From JBBDQZ01 sp040905705 (GTDB taxonomy: Bacteria; Bacteroidota; Rhodothermia; Balneolales; Natronogracilivirgulaceae), in assembly GCA_040905705.1 (NCBI GenBank), contig JBBDQZ010000003.1, positions 1 to 12,326 on the forward strand: 12,326 nucleotides of DNA, read 5' to 3'. A program made the position numbers and the translations under genes. The notes beneath the pieces were generated by a model. That model did not search any database and was not told the DNA's origin. It was given only the letters and a program-made list of their open reading frames with translations. Numbering within the stretch: the stretch's first letter is position 1; each line of letters starts with the position of its first letter. Below, one piece after another: positions 1 through 5,967 of this stretch.

Positions 1-1
1 G

Positions 2-75
2 TCGGGATGACAGGATTTGAACCTGCGACCTCCTCGTCCCGAACGAGGCGCGCTACCGAGCTGCGCTACATCCCG
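2..75 (-). tRNA. tRNA-Pro (anticodon CGG)
   Basis: A complete cloverleaf reads on the minus strand. The 7-bp acceptor stem (CGGGATG / CATCCCG) is followed by a GCGC D-stem, a CCTCG/CGAGG anticodon stem with loop TTCGGGA, and a GCAGG/CCTGT T-stem around TTCAAAT. The loop gives anticodon CGG at positions 41-39, which reads proline codon CCG. The discriminator is A at position 2. The window ends one base later, so whether CCA is encoded cannot be seen. A weak -10-like TATTAT lies on the minus strand at 97-92, about ten bases before the likely transcript start, but no good -35 accompanies it. Confidence 0.95.
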
Positions 76-80
76 GATAA

Positions 81-114
81 CCGGTGACTCCATAATATGT
101 AATCAACTCACCGG
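81..114. repeat. Inverted repeat upstream of tRNA-Pro
   Basis: CCGGTGA at 81-87 and TCACCGG at 108-114 are perfect inverted copies separated by 20 nt. They lie just upstream of the tRNA-Pro gene in its direction of transcription. They could form a hairpin in a read-through transcript from gapA or be a protein-binding dyad. No T-tract follows, so this is not a typical intrinsic terminator. Confidence 0.4.
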
Positions 115-149
115 AGATCACAGAAATAAAAAAGTTACAACCGCCGGGC

Positions 150-168
150 GATCCGGATTAACCGGATC
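150..168 (-). terminator. Hairpin after gapA, possible terminator
   Basis: GATCCGG at 150-156 and CCGGATC at 162-168 form a perfect 7-bp stem with a 5-nt loop, 27 nt past the gapA stop codon on the minus strand. A run of six T on that strand appears only about 16 nt further on, so this is not a textbook intrinsic terminator. Position and stem strength still make it the best candidate 3' end of the gapA message. Confidence 0.4.
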
Positions 169-194
169 ACACCCGACTTCAGACATAGTCAAAT

Positions 195-1193
195 TTATCC
201 GATACGGACAATAAGATCTGCCGTACGGGCTGAATAACCAGCTTCGTTATCATACCATCCGACCACTTTCACCAGGGTTCCATCCACTTTTGTAATACCG
301 GAATCATAGATAGTAGAATGGGGATTCCCTATAATATCAGTAGAGACAATCGGCTCGTCCGTATATTCCAAAATACCTTTGAAGCCGCTTTCGGATGCCT
401 TTTTGAACACATTGTTGACTTCTTCCAGGGATGTTTGTTTTTTCACGACAGCGGTGAAATCGGTAAGTGAACCGCTCGGGACAGGTACTCTCATAGCGCC
501 ACCGTCGAGTTTGCCGTTCAAATGCGGAAGGACGAGGCCTACCGCCTTGGCCGCACCTGTCGAAGTCGGTACAATATTGATGGCCGCAGCGCGGGCACGA
601 CGCAAGTCTTTGTGTGGACTGTCGACCGTATTCTGATCACCGGTATAGGCATGGATAGTAGTCATAAAGCCTTTTTCCACACCGAAAGCATCATCCAGGA
701 TTTTTACCATGGGTGCCAGACAGTTGGTAGTACAGCTTGCGTTGGAATAGATATTGATTTTGTCGGAGATTTCATTGTCATTCACTCCAAGAACGACAGT
801 CTTCACATCGCCTTTTGCCGGTGCGGAGATAACCACTTTTTCAGCTCCGGCCTGCAGGTGTTTGGAAGCAGCATCACTGCTCGCAAAAAAACCGGTACTT
901 TCAACCACGGTACGAACACCATCGCTACCCCATCTCAAATTGGCCGGATCTCTCTCGGCTGTAACTTTAATGGATTCACCGTTTATGATCAGATCGCTCC
1001 CCTCCGAACGAACTTCCCCGTTAAATTTTCCGTGCACAGAATCGTATTTGAACAGATGAGCCAACGTTGCGGCATCGGTTAAATCGTTAACTGCCATGAT
1101 CTGAATTTTATCACTGTAATTGGCCAGAATGGCACGAGTTACAAGCCTTCCGATTCGACCGAAACCGTTAATTCCTACTTTAATTCTTGACAT
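195..1193 (-). CDS. gapA: Glyceraldehyde-3-phosphate dehydrogenase, type I, NAD-dependent
   Basis: This enzyme oxidises and phosphorylates glyceraldehyde-3-phosphate to 1,3-bisphosphoglycerate in the cytoplasm, the central step of glycolysis, and works in reverse in gluconeogenesis. The 332-residue length is standard. The Rossmann start INGFGRIGR is at 8-16. Asp37 (VNDL) takes the place that binds the adenosine ribose of NAD. The catalytic motif SNASCTTNCL has Cys154, and the partner His181 lies in TTIHAYT. The segment DSPHKDLRRAR keeps the proline seen in NAD-specific forms, whereas plastid-type NADP forms have a serine there; so NAD preference is likely. The ATG at 1193 has an AAGGA ribosome site seven bases upstream (1202-1206). 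No pgk or tpi gene is nearby; the gene appears monocistronic, with a 5' leader hairpin at 1238-1258. Confidence 0.98.
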   Translation of the reverse strand: MSRIKVGINGFGRIGRLVTRAILANYSDKIQIMAVNDLTDAATLAHLFKYDSVHGKFNGEVRSEGSDLIINGESIKVTAERDPANLRWGSDGVRTVVESTGFFASSDAASKHLQAGAEKVVISAPAKGDVKTVVLGVNDNEISDKINIYSNASCTTNCLAPMVKILDDAFGVEKGFMTTIHAYTGDQNTVDSPHKDLRRARAAAINIVPTSTGAAKAVGLVLPHLNGKLDGGAMRVPVPSGSLTDFTAVVKKQTSLEEVNNVFKKASESGFKGILEYTDEPIVSTDIIGNPHSTIYDSGITKVDGTLVKVVGWYDNEAGYSARTADLIVRIG

Positions 1194-1237
1194 ATTGTTT
1201 GTCCTTATTTGACTTTTTGAATAATGTTTTGGTTTTG

Positions 1238-1258
1238 CCGGGCATGTTGAAAGCCCGG
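1238..1258 (-). promoter_or_regulatory. Hairpin in the gapA leader
   Basis: CCGGGC at 1238-1243 and GCCCGG at 1253-1258 form a 6-bp GC-only stem with a 9-nt loop, about 45 nt upstream of the gapA start. It is not followed by a T-tract on the minus strand. It may stabilise or regulate the gapA message. I could not assign a convincing gapA promoter, although the leader region 1260-1350 is AT-rich. Confidence 0.35.
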
Positions 1259-1434
1259 GAGCTTCTTTATGTAATTTTATTTAACAAATTTCTGAAAGAT
1301 ACCATTAAATGCGACCTGTTTCAAGTTAATTAAGAACGTTATCCGTCAAAAATCGCAAGGCTGGAGGCGGTTCTATTCAGTCAGATATACCCTGGCGGTT
1401 GCTGTCCGAACCACAGTCAAATGGAGAGCGTTGC

Positions 1435-1473
1435 AAAAAAAAGGCGAAACCGGGGGGAGCTGGTTTCGCCTTT
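1435..1473 (-). terminator. Strong intrinsic terminator on the minus strand
   Basis: A perfect 12-bp stem is formed by 1440-1451 (AAAGGCGAAACC) and 1462-1473 (GGTTTCGCCTTT), with a 10-nt loop. The plus strand carries eight A at 1435-1442, which reads as a T8 tract directly after the stem on the minus strand. In the plus direction the stem is followed by TGCTTGTGG, so the terminator works leftward. No protein gene ends before it on the minus strand; it would terminate the candidate ncRNA described next and insulate gapA from that transcript. Confidence 0.85.
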
Positions 1474-1759
1474 GCTTGTGGAGGCGGAAGCACCTCCATC
1501 CTGGATATGAATACAATTCTGACGGATCACTTCATCCCAACCTGTTACGTGTTGGAAAAAACAGTTTTCTATACCGGTATCGCCTATCTGTCGGCCGTAC
1601 CACAATAATTACACGGTACCACAGCCAATAGCCGCCACCAGAATATTATGATCTCCTCATAATTTAGATTTACTGGAAGAGACAGAAATTGTATCTTGAT
1701 ATGTTTAGCCTGTTTCTGTTGAAACAACAAGTGGTTGTACTCTCTTTCCTCTGCATTGA

Positions 1760-1771
1760 TCCGTATACGGA
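1760..1771. repeat. Perfect 12-bp palindrome TCCGTATACGGA
   Basis: TCCGTATACGGA is perfectly self-complementary and shares its GTATAC core with the imperfect palindrome at 1805-1820. It lies about 60-70 nt inside the candidate ncRNA unit. It could be a second operator for the adjacent CI-like regulator or part of an RNA fold. The choice between these is not settled by sequence. Confidence 0.4.
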
Positions 1772-1804
1772 ACACCCGTCGACTGCAATGCCGTTGAAAT
1801 CAGA

Positions 1805-1820
1805 GTATGCCAAAGTATAC
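1805..1820. promoter_or_regulatory. Imperfect palindrome, candidate operator
   Basis: GTATGC at 1805-1810 and GTATAC at 1815-1820 form an inverted repeat of the pattern GTATNC-N4-GNATAC. Its right half overlaps the -35 position of the plus-strand regulator gene (17 nt upstream of TATAAT at 1841-1846), and it lies about 12-27 nt downstream of the minus-strand transcript start. That is a good place for an operator controlling both directions. Binding by the CI-like protein is inferred only from position. Confidence 0.4.
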
Positions 1821-1838
1821 CATCTAATGATCTGAAAT

Positions 1839-1867
1839 AATATAATCACATAATAACAAGTTGTCAA
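1839..1867 (-). promoter_or_regulatory. Sigma-70-type promoter of the candidate ncRNA
   Basis: On the minus strand TTGACA (1867-1862) is followed by a 17-nt spacer and TATATT (1844-1839). This is a perfect -35, a five-of-six -10 and ideal spacing, the best promoter match in the window. The -35 box overlaps the start codon region of the divergent regulator gene, so translation and transcription signals of the two genes share the same bases. Confidence 0.65.
1841..1846 (+). promoter_or_regulatory. -10 box TATAAT of the CI-like regulator gene
   Basis: TATAAT at 1841-1846 is a perfect -10 hexamer on the plus strand. It overlaps the minus-strand -10 (1839-1844), so the two promoters could not easily be occupied together. 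The -35 position is poor, as expected of an activated or weak promoter. A start near 1853 would leave only about eight bases before the proposed start codon, making the message nearly leaderless. Confidence 0.4.
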
Positions 1868-2301
1868 GTAAATATTCATATTTTGATACATCCGTATTAG
1901 ATCGACTCAAAAAAGCCCTTCATATTAAAACAGACAGCGAATTAGCTGAGTTCCTGGGGGTTATGCCGACAGTCGTTGCAAACTGGCGCAGCAGAAACAG
2001 GATCAATACCACCCGAGTGATATCAAAATGTGAATCCCTGGATATTCATTGGCTGTTATTTGGAATAACTGCCGAACAAGCCGGGTGGAAAAGCAGGAAG
2101 CCATACCGAATGAAGCCTGAATTAGTTGAAAAAGAGGTAGCCGAAAGCAGTATGGTAAAAGACGATACGGAAAGTCATGATGAGCCCGAAGAAAACATAA
2201 AGCGCTTAAAGGCATTGCAAATGGAGAGTATTCAGCTGAAAAGCAAAGTGGAGGCTTTGGAAAATGTGATCATCAGAATGAAACGCGAACAAAGCCGTTA
2301 A
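1861..2301 (+). CDS. CI-like helix-turn-helix regulator with C-terminal coiled coil
   Basis: Residues about 10-68 resemble the phage CI repressor N-terminal DNA-binding domain: VLDRLKKAL, then TDSELAEFLGV, TVVANWRSRNRI and a closing LDIHWLLFGI, the usual order of helices ending in a WLLFG-type motif. The rest is not the S24 peptidase half of self-cleaving repressors. It is a polar, acidic linker and, from about 108 to 146, a heptad-like helix (KRLKALQMESIQLKSKVEALENVIIRMKRE) likely to form a coiled coil for dimerisation. It is therefore expected to bind DNA as a stable dimer and not be cleaved in an SOS response. The start is TTG at 1861: an in-frame stop lies at 1843-1845, and the next ATG (1966) would cut the HTH domain. 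No Shine-Dalgarno is visible. It probably controls its own promoter and the divergent ncRNA unit. Confidence 0.75.
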   Translation: MSSKYSYFDTSVLDRLKKALHIKTDSELAEFLGVMPTVVANWRSRNRINTTRVISKCESLDIHWLLFGITAEQAGWKSRKPYRMKPELVEKEVAESSMVKDDTESHDEPEENIKRLKALQMESIQLKSKVEALENVIIRMKREQSR

Positions 2302-2321
2302 TGGTCCCATTTCACCCTGTT

Positions 2322-2339
2322 GCATGGCCTCCTCCATGC
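2322..2339 (+). terminator. Weak hairpin between two convergent genes
   Basis: GCATGG at 2322-2327 and CCATGC at 2334-2339 form a 6-bp stem with a 6-nt loop, 20 nt after the regulator stop codon. Only a broken T-rich stretch (GTTTCTT) follows. It is a possible but weak terminator for the regulator gene, which runs head-on into the ankyrin gene. Confidence 0.3.
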
Positions 2340-2435
2340 CGCTGTTTCTTCCCATTGGTTATTCCGGCCTAAACCGCCCCTCCCAATTGAACATCCCTGG
2401 TTACTGAAAGTTTCCCCCAATAAAGCCCATCGGAT

Positions 2436-3122
2436 TCATTGATCATCAACCGGCCCATCACTCTCTTCATCCATCATGTCCTCTCCCAGGTCAAGATCAT
2501 CATCAGGAGTATCGGTTTCATCGTCTTCCTGTACAACCGTTGACTGTTTTTTGTTGTGGCTTTCAGGTGCCCCGGCGCTGCGTAGCACCACCGCAACATC
2601 CGACTGTTCATTTTCAACAGCGTGATTTAATGCTGTATTGCCATTTTTATCCTTTATTTTGACATCTGCACCATTCACTACCAGATATCGAACCACATCC
2701 AGGTGTCCCTCACGAGCGCCAAACATCAAGGGTGTTTGTCCCCAATGCTGTTTTGCATTGATATCGGCCCCCTTTTCAAGCAACAGCTTTACTGCCTCAA
2801 GCTGGCCTTCTCTGGCAGCTATAATAAGAGCAAGCGGCCCGATCTCTGCCGCATGTTCAAACAGTAAATGCATCATTTTCAGGTTACCGTTTTCTGCCGC
2901 CCTGTTTAAAGCCGTACCCCCAATTTTATTTTTCACATTTACTGCAGCCCCCTTTTCAAGCAAAAGTTTTACTGCTTCCAGTTGATTGTTTTGAGCGGCA
3001 TAAATCAACGGTGTGGATCCGGTCACGGACACAGCATTTATATCTGCACCTTCCATGATCTGTTGTTTCATCGTTTCAAGGTCACCCGACTTGCAAGCTT
3101 CTATCAAAAGCGATGAGTCCAT
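2436..3122 (-). CDS. Ankyrin-repeat protein with acidic C-terminal tail
   Basis: The 228-residue product is almost entirely ankyrin repeats, which act as protein-binding scaffolds. About six repeats can be aligned: residues 5-36, 37-70, 71-97, 98-130, 131-163 and 164-190. Several carry the typical TPL-, EAVKLLLEKGAD- and DxNG-type positions. The third is short and lacks the usual loop before the next repeat. After residue 190 comes a low-complexity acidic tail rich in Asp and Glu. There is no signal peptide or membrane segment, so the protein is probably cytoplasmic; its partner is unknown. The ATG at 3122 lacks a Shine-Dalgarno. A possible promoter (TTGTGA, 17 nt, CATAAA) lies near 3185-3156 on the minus strand. 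Repeats two and four are nearly identical at DNA level over about 40 bp (2767-2805 and 2947-2985), pointing to an internal duplication. Confidence 0.9.
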   Translation of the reverse strand: MDSSLLIEACKSGDLETMKQQIMEGADINAVSVTGSTPLIYAAQNNQLEAVKLLLEKGAAVNVKNKIGGTALNRAAENGNLKMMHLLFEHAAEIGPLALIIAAREGQLEAVKLLLEKGADINAKQHWGQTPLMFGAREGHLDVVRYLVVNGADVKIKDKNGNTALNHAVENEQSDVAVVLRSAGAPESHNKKQSTVVQEDDETDTPDDDLDLGEDMMDEESDGPVDDQ

Positions 3123-3326
3123 AACTCAAAAAGTGATTTTGATCAAGTATCTGATAATTTTATGCAATGATCCGGAGTTGTTCACAATCTTGCAAATATT
3201 TTTTTCGTATTTGTAAATATATTATTAATAAATACTTGTGAATTAAATATATGGCAAATTTAGAATACTGAAACGGGTAAAAGCATAGATTTGAAGTGAA
3301 TCTTGTAATCCCTGGTGTCAAAGACC

Positions 3327-4262
3327 TCATCTTTTTAAAAATTGCGCACGGCCACCTGTTCCGTTCAAAAAGTCATAGCCTTTCATTGGCCTTTTTCCCT
3401 CTAATTGAATTTCCAAAAGCGTAATACTCCCTGAAATGCATCCGGCATAGCCGCTGCCACTTATCAATTCCGCACGTCCTGGCGGCAGGTTGATATTCGG
3501 GGCCGGTTCCGACCGGAATATTTTTATTTTTTTCCCTTCAAAATTTGTCCATGCACCGGGAACCGGACTCATACCCCGAATCAGGTTATGAACGGATACA
3601 CAATCCTTCTCAAAATCGATACGAGCATCTTCTACAGTAATTTTTGGTGCCGGACTTGCCAAACGGCTGTCCTGCGGTTGCGCTGAGTAACGGCCTTCTG
3701 AAATTTCATCCACTGTATTCACCAGCAATTTTGCTCCGTCATTCATCAATTGACGATACAACTCTCCGGTTGTTGTCAGAGTCGGAATCGGAGTTCTTGT
3801 CTGGCTGAGCACAGCCCCCGTATCCATGCCCTGATCCAACATAAAAACAGTACACCCTGTCTCCGATTCTCCGTGGATGACAGCATGATGTATCGGAGCT
3901 GCTCCACGGTATTTTGGTAACAATGAGGCGTGCAAATTCACTGACCCGACAACCGGGATAGCAAGTACTTCGGGAGGAAGAATTTTAAAAGCTACCACAA
4001 CAAACAGGTCCGGATGCAATGCTTCCAGACGAGAAACAAATGACTCATTTCGCACATCTTCGGCTTCAAGCACCGGAATTCCTGCGTTCAATGCTGTTAG
4101 TTTAACAGGTGTGGGAGTCCGTTTCCCACCACGACCACGTCGTTTATCCGGGCCGGTCACCACGGCACTTACCCGATGGGAACTATTCAATAACCGTTCG
4201 AGGCTGGGAACGGCAAAGTCCGGATTCCCCATAAAAACTATATTCAACGATTTAACCGTCAT
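3327..4262 (-). CDS. fmt: Methionyl-tRNA formyltransferase
   Basis: This enzyme uses 10-formyltetrahydrofolate to formylate methionine on initiator tRNA. The 311-residue length fits the family. The N-terminal formyltransferase fold begins IVFMGNPDFAVPSL. The catalytic set is visible: Asn109 and His111 in NLHASLLPKYRGAAPI, and Asp147 in LDQGMDTG. The GGKRTPTPVK loop at about 45-54 fits the tRNA-binding insertion. From about 205 the C-terminal OB-type domain follows. The ATG at 4262 has a GGGAG ribosome site four bases upstream (4267-4271). It lies 145 nt downstream of def on the same strand; the two enzymes add and remove the same formyl group, a common pairing in bacteria. Confidence 0.97.
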   Translation of the reverse strand: MTVKSLNIVFMGNPDFAVPSLERLLNSSHRVSAVVTGPDKRRGRGGKRTPTPVKLTALNAGIPVLEAEDVRNESFVSRLEALHPDLFVVVAFKILPPEVLAIPVVGSVNLHASLLPKYRGAAPIHHAVIHGESETGCTVFMLDQGMDTGAVLSQTRTPIPTLTTTGELYRQLMNDGAKLLVNTVDEISEGRYSAQPQDSRLASPAPKITVEDARIDFEKDCVSVHNLIRGMSPVPGAWTNFEGKKIKIFRSEPAPNINLPPGRAELISGSGYAGCISGSITLLEIQLEGKRPMKGYDFLNGTGGRAQFLKR

Positions 4263-4362
4263 AAGTCTCCCACTGAAGGTTGGAATATGTTCAAAATTCG
4301 AGTGTCTTCCGGTTACAACGATCCCGTTTCGATACAGGTTTGAGCCAAATTAATATACATAT

Positions 4363-4394
4363 ATGAAGTGACAAGGGCATGAAGTGACACGGCC
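4363..4394. repeat. 16-bp tandem duplication between def and fmt
   Basis: ATGAAGTGACAAGGGC (4363-4378) is followed directly by ATGAAGTGACACGGCC (4379-4394), matching at 14 of 16 positions. It sits in the def-fmt gap just past the def stop codon. It looks like a replication-slippage duplication; no function is evident. Confidence 0.6.
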
Positions 4395-4407
4395 ATCCAA
4401 TACCGCC

Positions 4408-4965
4408 CTATTCCCTCGTTGCAACCAGATATTCCGTTTCGACTTTTCCAAGCCTGATGTTTTCCAGTTTGCTTCGCAATAACCGCTTACGAAAGGCCCC
4501 GAGGTAATCGATAAACAGAATTCCGTTCAAATGATCCATTTCATGTTGCAACACCCTGGCATACCAGCCTTCATGCTCCTCCTCATGAAATTGAAAATTC
4601 CGGTCGTAATAACGGATATAGATTTTTTTCGGGCGGGTCACTTGATCCCTCACATCCGGAATACTCAGGCATCCTTCTTCCGAATCCCATGTTTCATCGC
4701 CCACCGGTTCAATCACCGGATTAATAAATACCCCCCGGCCAAGCTTGATCCCATCCTCCGATTCGGTCACGGCATCGGCATCCACCACAAACAGTCGGAT
4801 CGACTTGCCGACTTGTGGTGCCGCCAACCCGACTCCGGCTGCTTCATACATCGTTTCAAACAAATCGTCGATACATGCCTGAAGCTCGGGATCGTCGGAA
4901 AGCACCGGTTTAGCTTTTTTTTGCAAAACCGGATCGCCAAAGGTAACAATGGGCAAAACAGCCAT
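4408..4965 (-). CDS. def: Peptide deformylase
   Basis: This metalloenzyme removes the N-formyl group from nascent proteins. All three family motifs are present: GVGLAAPQVG at 44-53, EEGCLSIPDV at 96-105 and QHEMDHLNG at 140-148. The metal ligands are Cys99, His141 and His145, with Glu142 as the catalytic acid/base and Gln51 in the first motif. The chosen ATG at 4965 gives 185 residues and the typical beginning MAVLPIVTFGDPVL. A TTG 63 bases further upstream stays in frame but would add a non-conserved stretch and overlap the end of ruvX, so I reject it. The ATG lies 10 nt after the ruvX stop, which implies co-transcription and coupled translation, since no Shine-Dalgarno is visible. Confidence 0.97.
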   Translation of the reverse strand: MAVLPIVTFGDPVLQKKAKPVLSDDPELQACIDDLFETMYEAAGVGLAAPQVGKSIRLFVVDADAVTESEDGIKLGRGVFINPVIEPVGDETWDSEEGCLSIPDVRDQVTRPKKIYIRYYDRNFQFHEEEHEGWYARVLQHEMDHLNGILFIDYLGAFRKRLLRSKLENIRLGKVETEYLVATRE

Positions 4966-4975
4966 GATTAGCAGA

Positions 4976-5392
4976 TTACTTGGTGTCGAGATAATTTTGC
5001 AAGAGTATAGCAGCTGCAGTAGAATCAACCAAATCTTTTCTGCGCCGCTTTTTTCTTTTTGCGCCGGAGTCTCTTATCGATTGCTGTGCCATAGTAGATG
5101 TAAACCGCTCATCGAGGGTTTGAACCGGAACAGAACCGATTCTTTTTCTAAGCGTATCGACAAATTTGCGGACCATTTGTACAGAGTCTCCTTCTTCACC
5201 CCGAAGTGTAAGTGGCCAGCCAACAAGAATCAATTGTACCTCCCCCGATTGGCATCGCACTTCAATCTGTGAAAGGGCCTCGTTGTACGAAAAAGTGCCC
5301 AGCGGACTGGCCAGTACTCCGGTTATATCCGACTGGGCAATACCAATACGTTTCAGGCCGACATCAATACCGAGAACACGTTGCTTGGCCAT
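4976..5392 (-). CDS. ruvX: RuvX/YqgF-family RNase H-fold nuclease
   Basis: This is the conserved small RNase H-like protein linked to 16S rRNA 5'-end maturation and to Holliday-junction-like activity in different bacteria. The 138-residue length is normal. The motifs are VLGIDVGLKRIGIA at 7-20 with Asp10, LVGWPLTLRGEEG at 56-68, LDERFTS at 93-99, and DSTAAAILLQNYL at 123-135 with Asp123. A basic stretch AKRKKRRRKD before the last motif could contact nucleic acid. The ATG at 5392 has no Shine-Dalgarno. It is 26 nt from the upstream HU-family gene and 10 nt from def, so it is in the middle of a compact three-gene operon. Confidence 0.95.
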   Translation of the reverse strand: MAKQRVLGIDVGLKRIGIAQSDITGVLASPLGTFSYNEALSQIEVRCQSGEVQLILVGWPLTLRGEEGDSVQMVRKFVDTLRKRIGSVPVQTLDERFTSTMAQQSIRDSGAKRKKRRRKDLVDSTAAAILLQNYLDTK

Positions 5393-5418
5393 GCCAACCC
5401 AATGATTGCTTTTTCAGC

Positions 5419-5742
5419 TTATACTTCTTCCAATTGTTCGGACATCAGTGGCTTGCGCAGAAATTCCTTCAATAGCTTGCTGGGCTTAAAGTGTGTCTTC
5501 CGGTGCTCAGGCACATAAATCACTTCATTGGTTTTGGGATTTCGCGCCTTGGGTTTGGCTTTGGTTACTTTTACCTCGAATACTCCGAAATCGCGAATCT
5601 CGATACGACATGTGGGACTGGCTTCCATCATGGTATCTCGCATGGATTCAATAACGGCATCAACCCAGGGTTCAACCTGAACCATAGGTACATGTTTCTT
5701 TTCTGAAATACGGCGTACGATATCTCTTTTGGTATAAGTCAT
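5419..5742 (-). CDS. HU/IHF-family DNA-binding protein
   Basis: This is a histone-like protein expected to dimerise and bend DNA. The 107 residues follow the HU fold: two N-terminal helices (TKRDIVRRISEK and VEPWVDAVIESMRDTMMEA), then a beta region with IRDFGVFEVKV at 49-59, and the DNA-clasping arm with ARNPKTNEVIYVP at 66-78 including the RNP turn. KPSKLLKEFL forms the last helix. A tail of about 12 residues (RKPLMSEQLEEV) is longer than in typical HU of about 90 residues. Whether it is closer to HU or IHF cannot be told. The ATG at 5742 lacks a Shine-Dalgarno; a TATAAT on the minus strand (5760-5755) would give a very short leader. It appears to be the first gene of the HU-ruvX-def operon. 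Confidence 0.93.
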   Translation of the reverse strand: MTYTKRDIVRRISEKKHVPMVQVEPWVDAVIESMRDTMMEASPTCRIEIRDFGVFEVKVTKAKPKARNPKTNEVIYVPEHRKTHFKPSKLLKEFLRKPLMSEQLEEV

Positions 5743-5967
5743 GACTAATATTTGATTATAATGTTTCGGTTAATAATAAATGCGTTTCAGGGTATAGATG
5801 GAACCTGCTTTTCAATAGTACCACACGAAAAAACCTGTTGATGTTCCCGATAACCCGAAACGTTGTTGGGTTCTGCAATTCAACTTAAGAGGTAATGAAT
5901 TGATTAATATTGAGTTAATATATAAATTTTGTACATATAAATAAATACGTATATCTGTTATTTTTAT

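Larger units (their letters stand above)
1435..1832 (-). ncRNA. Candidate structured noncoding RNA, about 400 nt
   Basis: A near-consensus promoter (TTGACA, 17-nt spacer, TATATT at 1867-1839) starts a minus-strand transcript near 1832, and a strong intrinsic terminator ends it near 1435. The interval has no convincing protein: the two longest minus-strand readings (about 62 residues each) have no ribosome site or recognisable domain. Several potential stems are visible: GTATNC palindrome 1805-1820; GCATTG/CAATGC pairing that encloses ACGG/CCGT (about 1751-1793); TGTTTC-loop-GAAACA at 1711-1726; and GGAGG/CCTCC near 1480-1497. I looked for the conserved marks of RNase P RNA, tmRNA and SRP RNA and did not find them; 6S RNA is normally half this length. 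The boundaries are read from the sequence; the function is unknown. A small-protein mRNA or attenuated leader remains possible. Confidence 0.45.

Noticed and set aside
522..1082. 186-residue ORF opposite gapA
   Set aside because: It is fully antisense to a complete, well-conserved gapA and has no recognisable domain.
1584..1775. 63-residue minus-strand ORF (GTG start) inside the candidate ncRNA
   Set aside because: It has no ribosome site, no known domain and a low-complexity hydrophobic patch. It remains the main alternative to a noncoding RNA, but the support is weak.
1435..1832. Identity of the ncRNA as RNase P RNA, tmRNA, SRP RNA or 6S RNA
   Set aside because: The expected core motifs (RNase P GGAAAGTCCG-type element, tmRNA acceptor/T-arm, SRP GGAAGG-type loop) are not found, and 6S RNA is usually about 180-200 nt.
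4966..5028. Longer N-terminus for peptide deformylase from a TTG start
   Set aside because: The extra residues do not fit the family and would overlap ruvX; the internal ATG gives the normal length and beginning.
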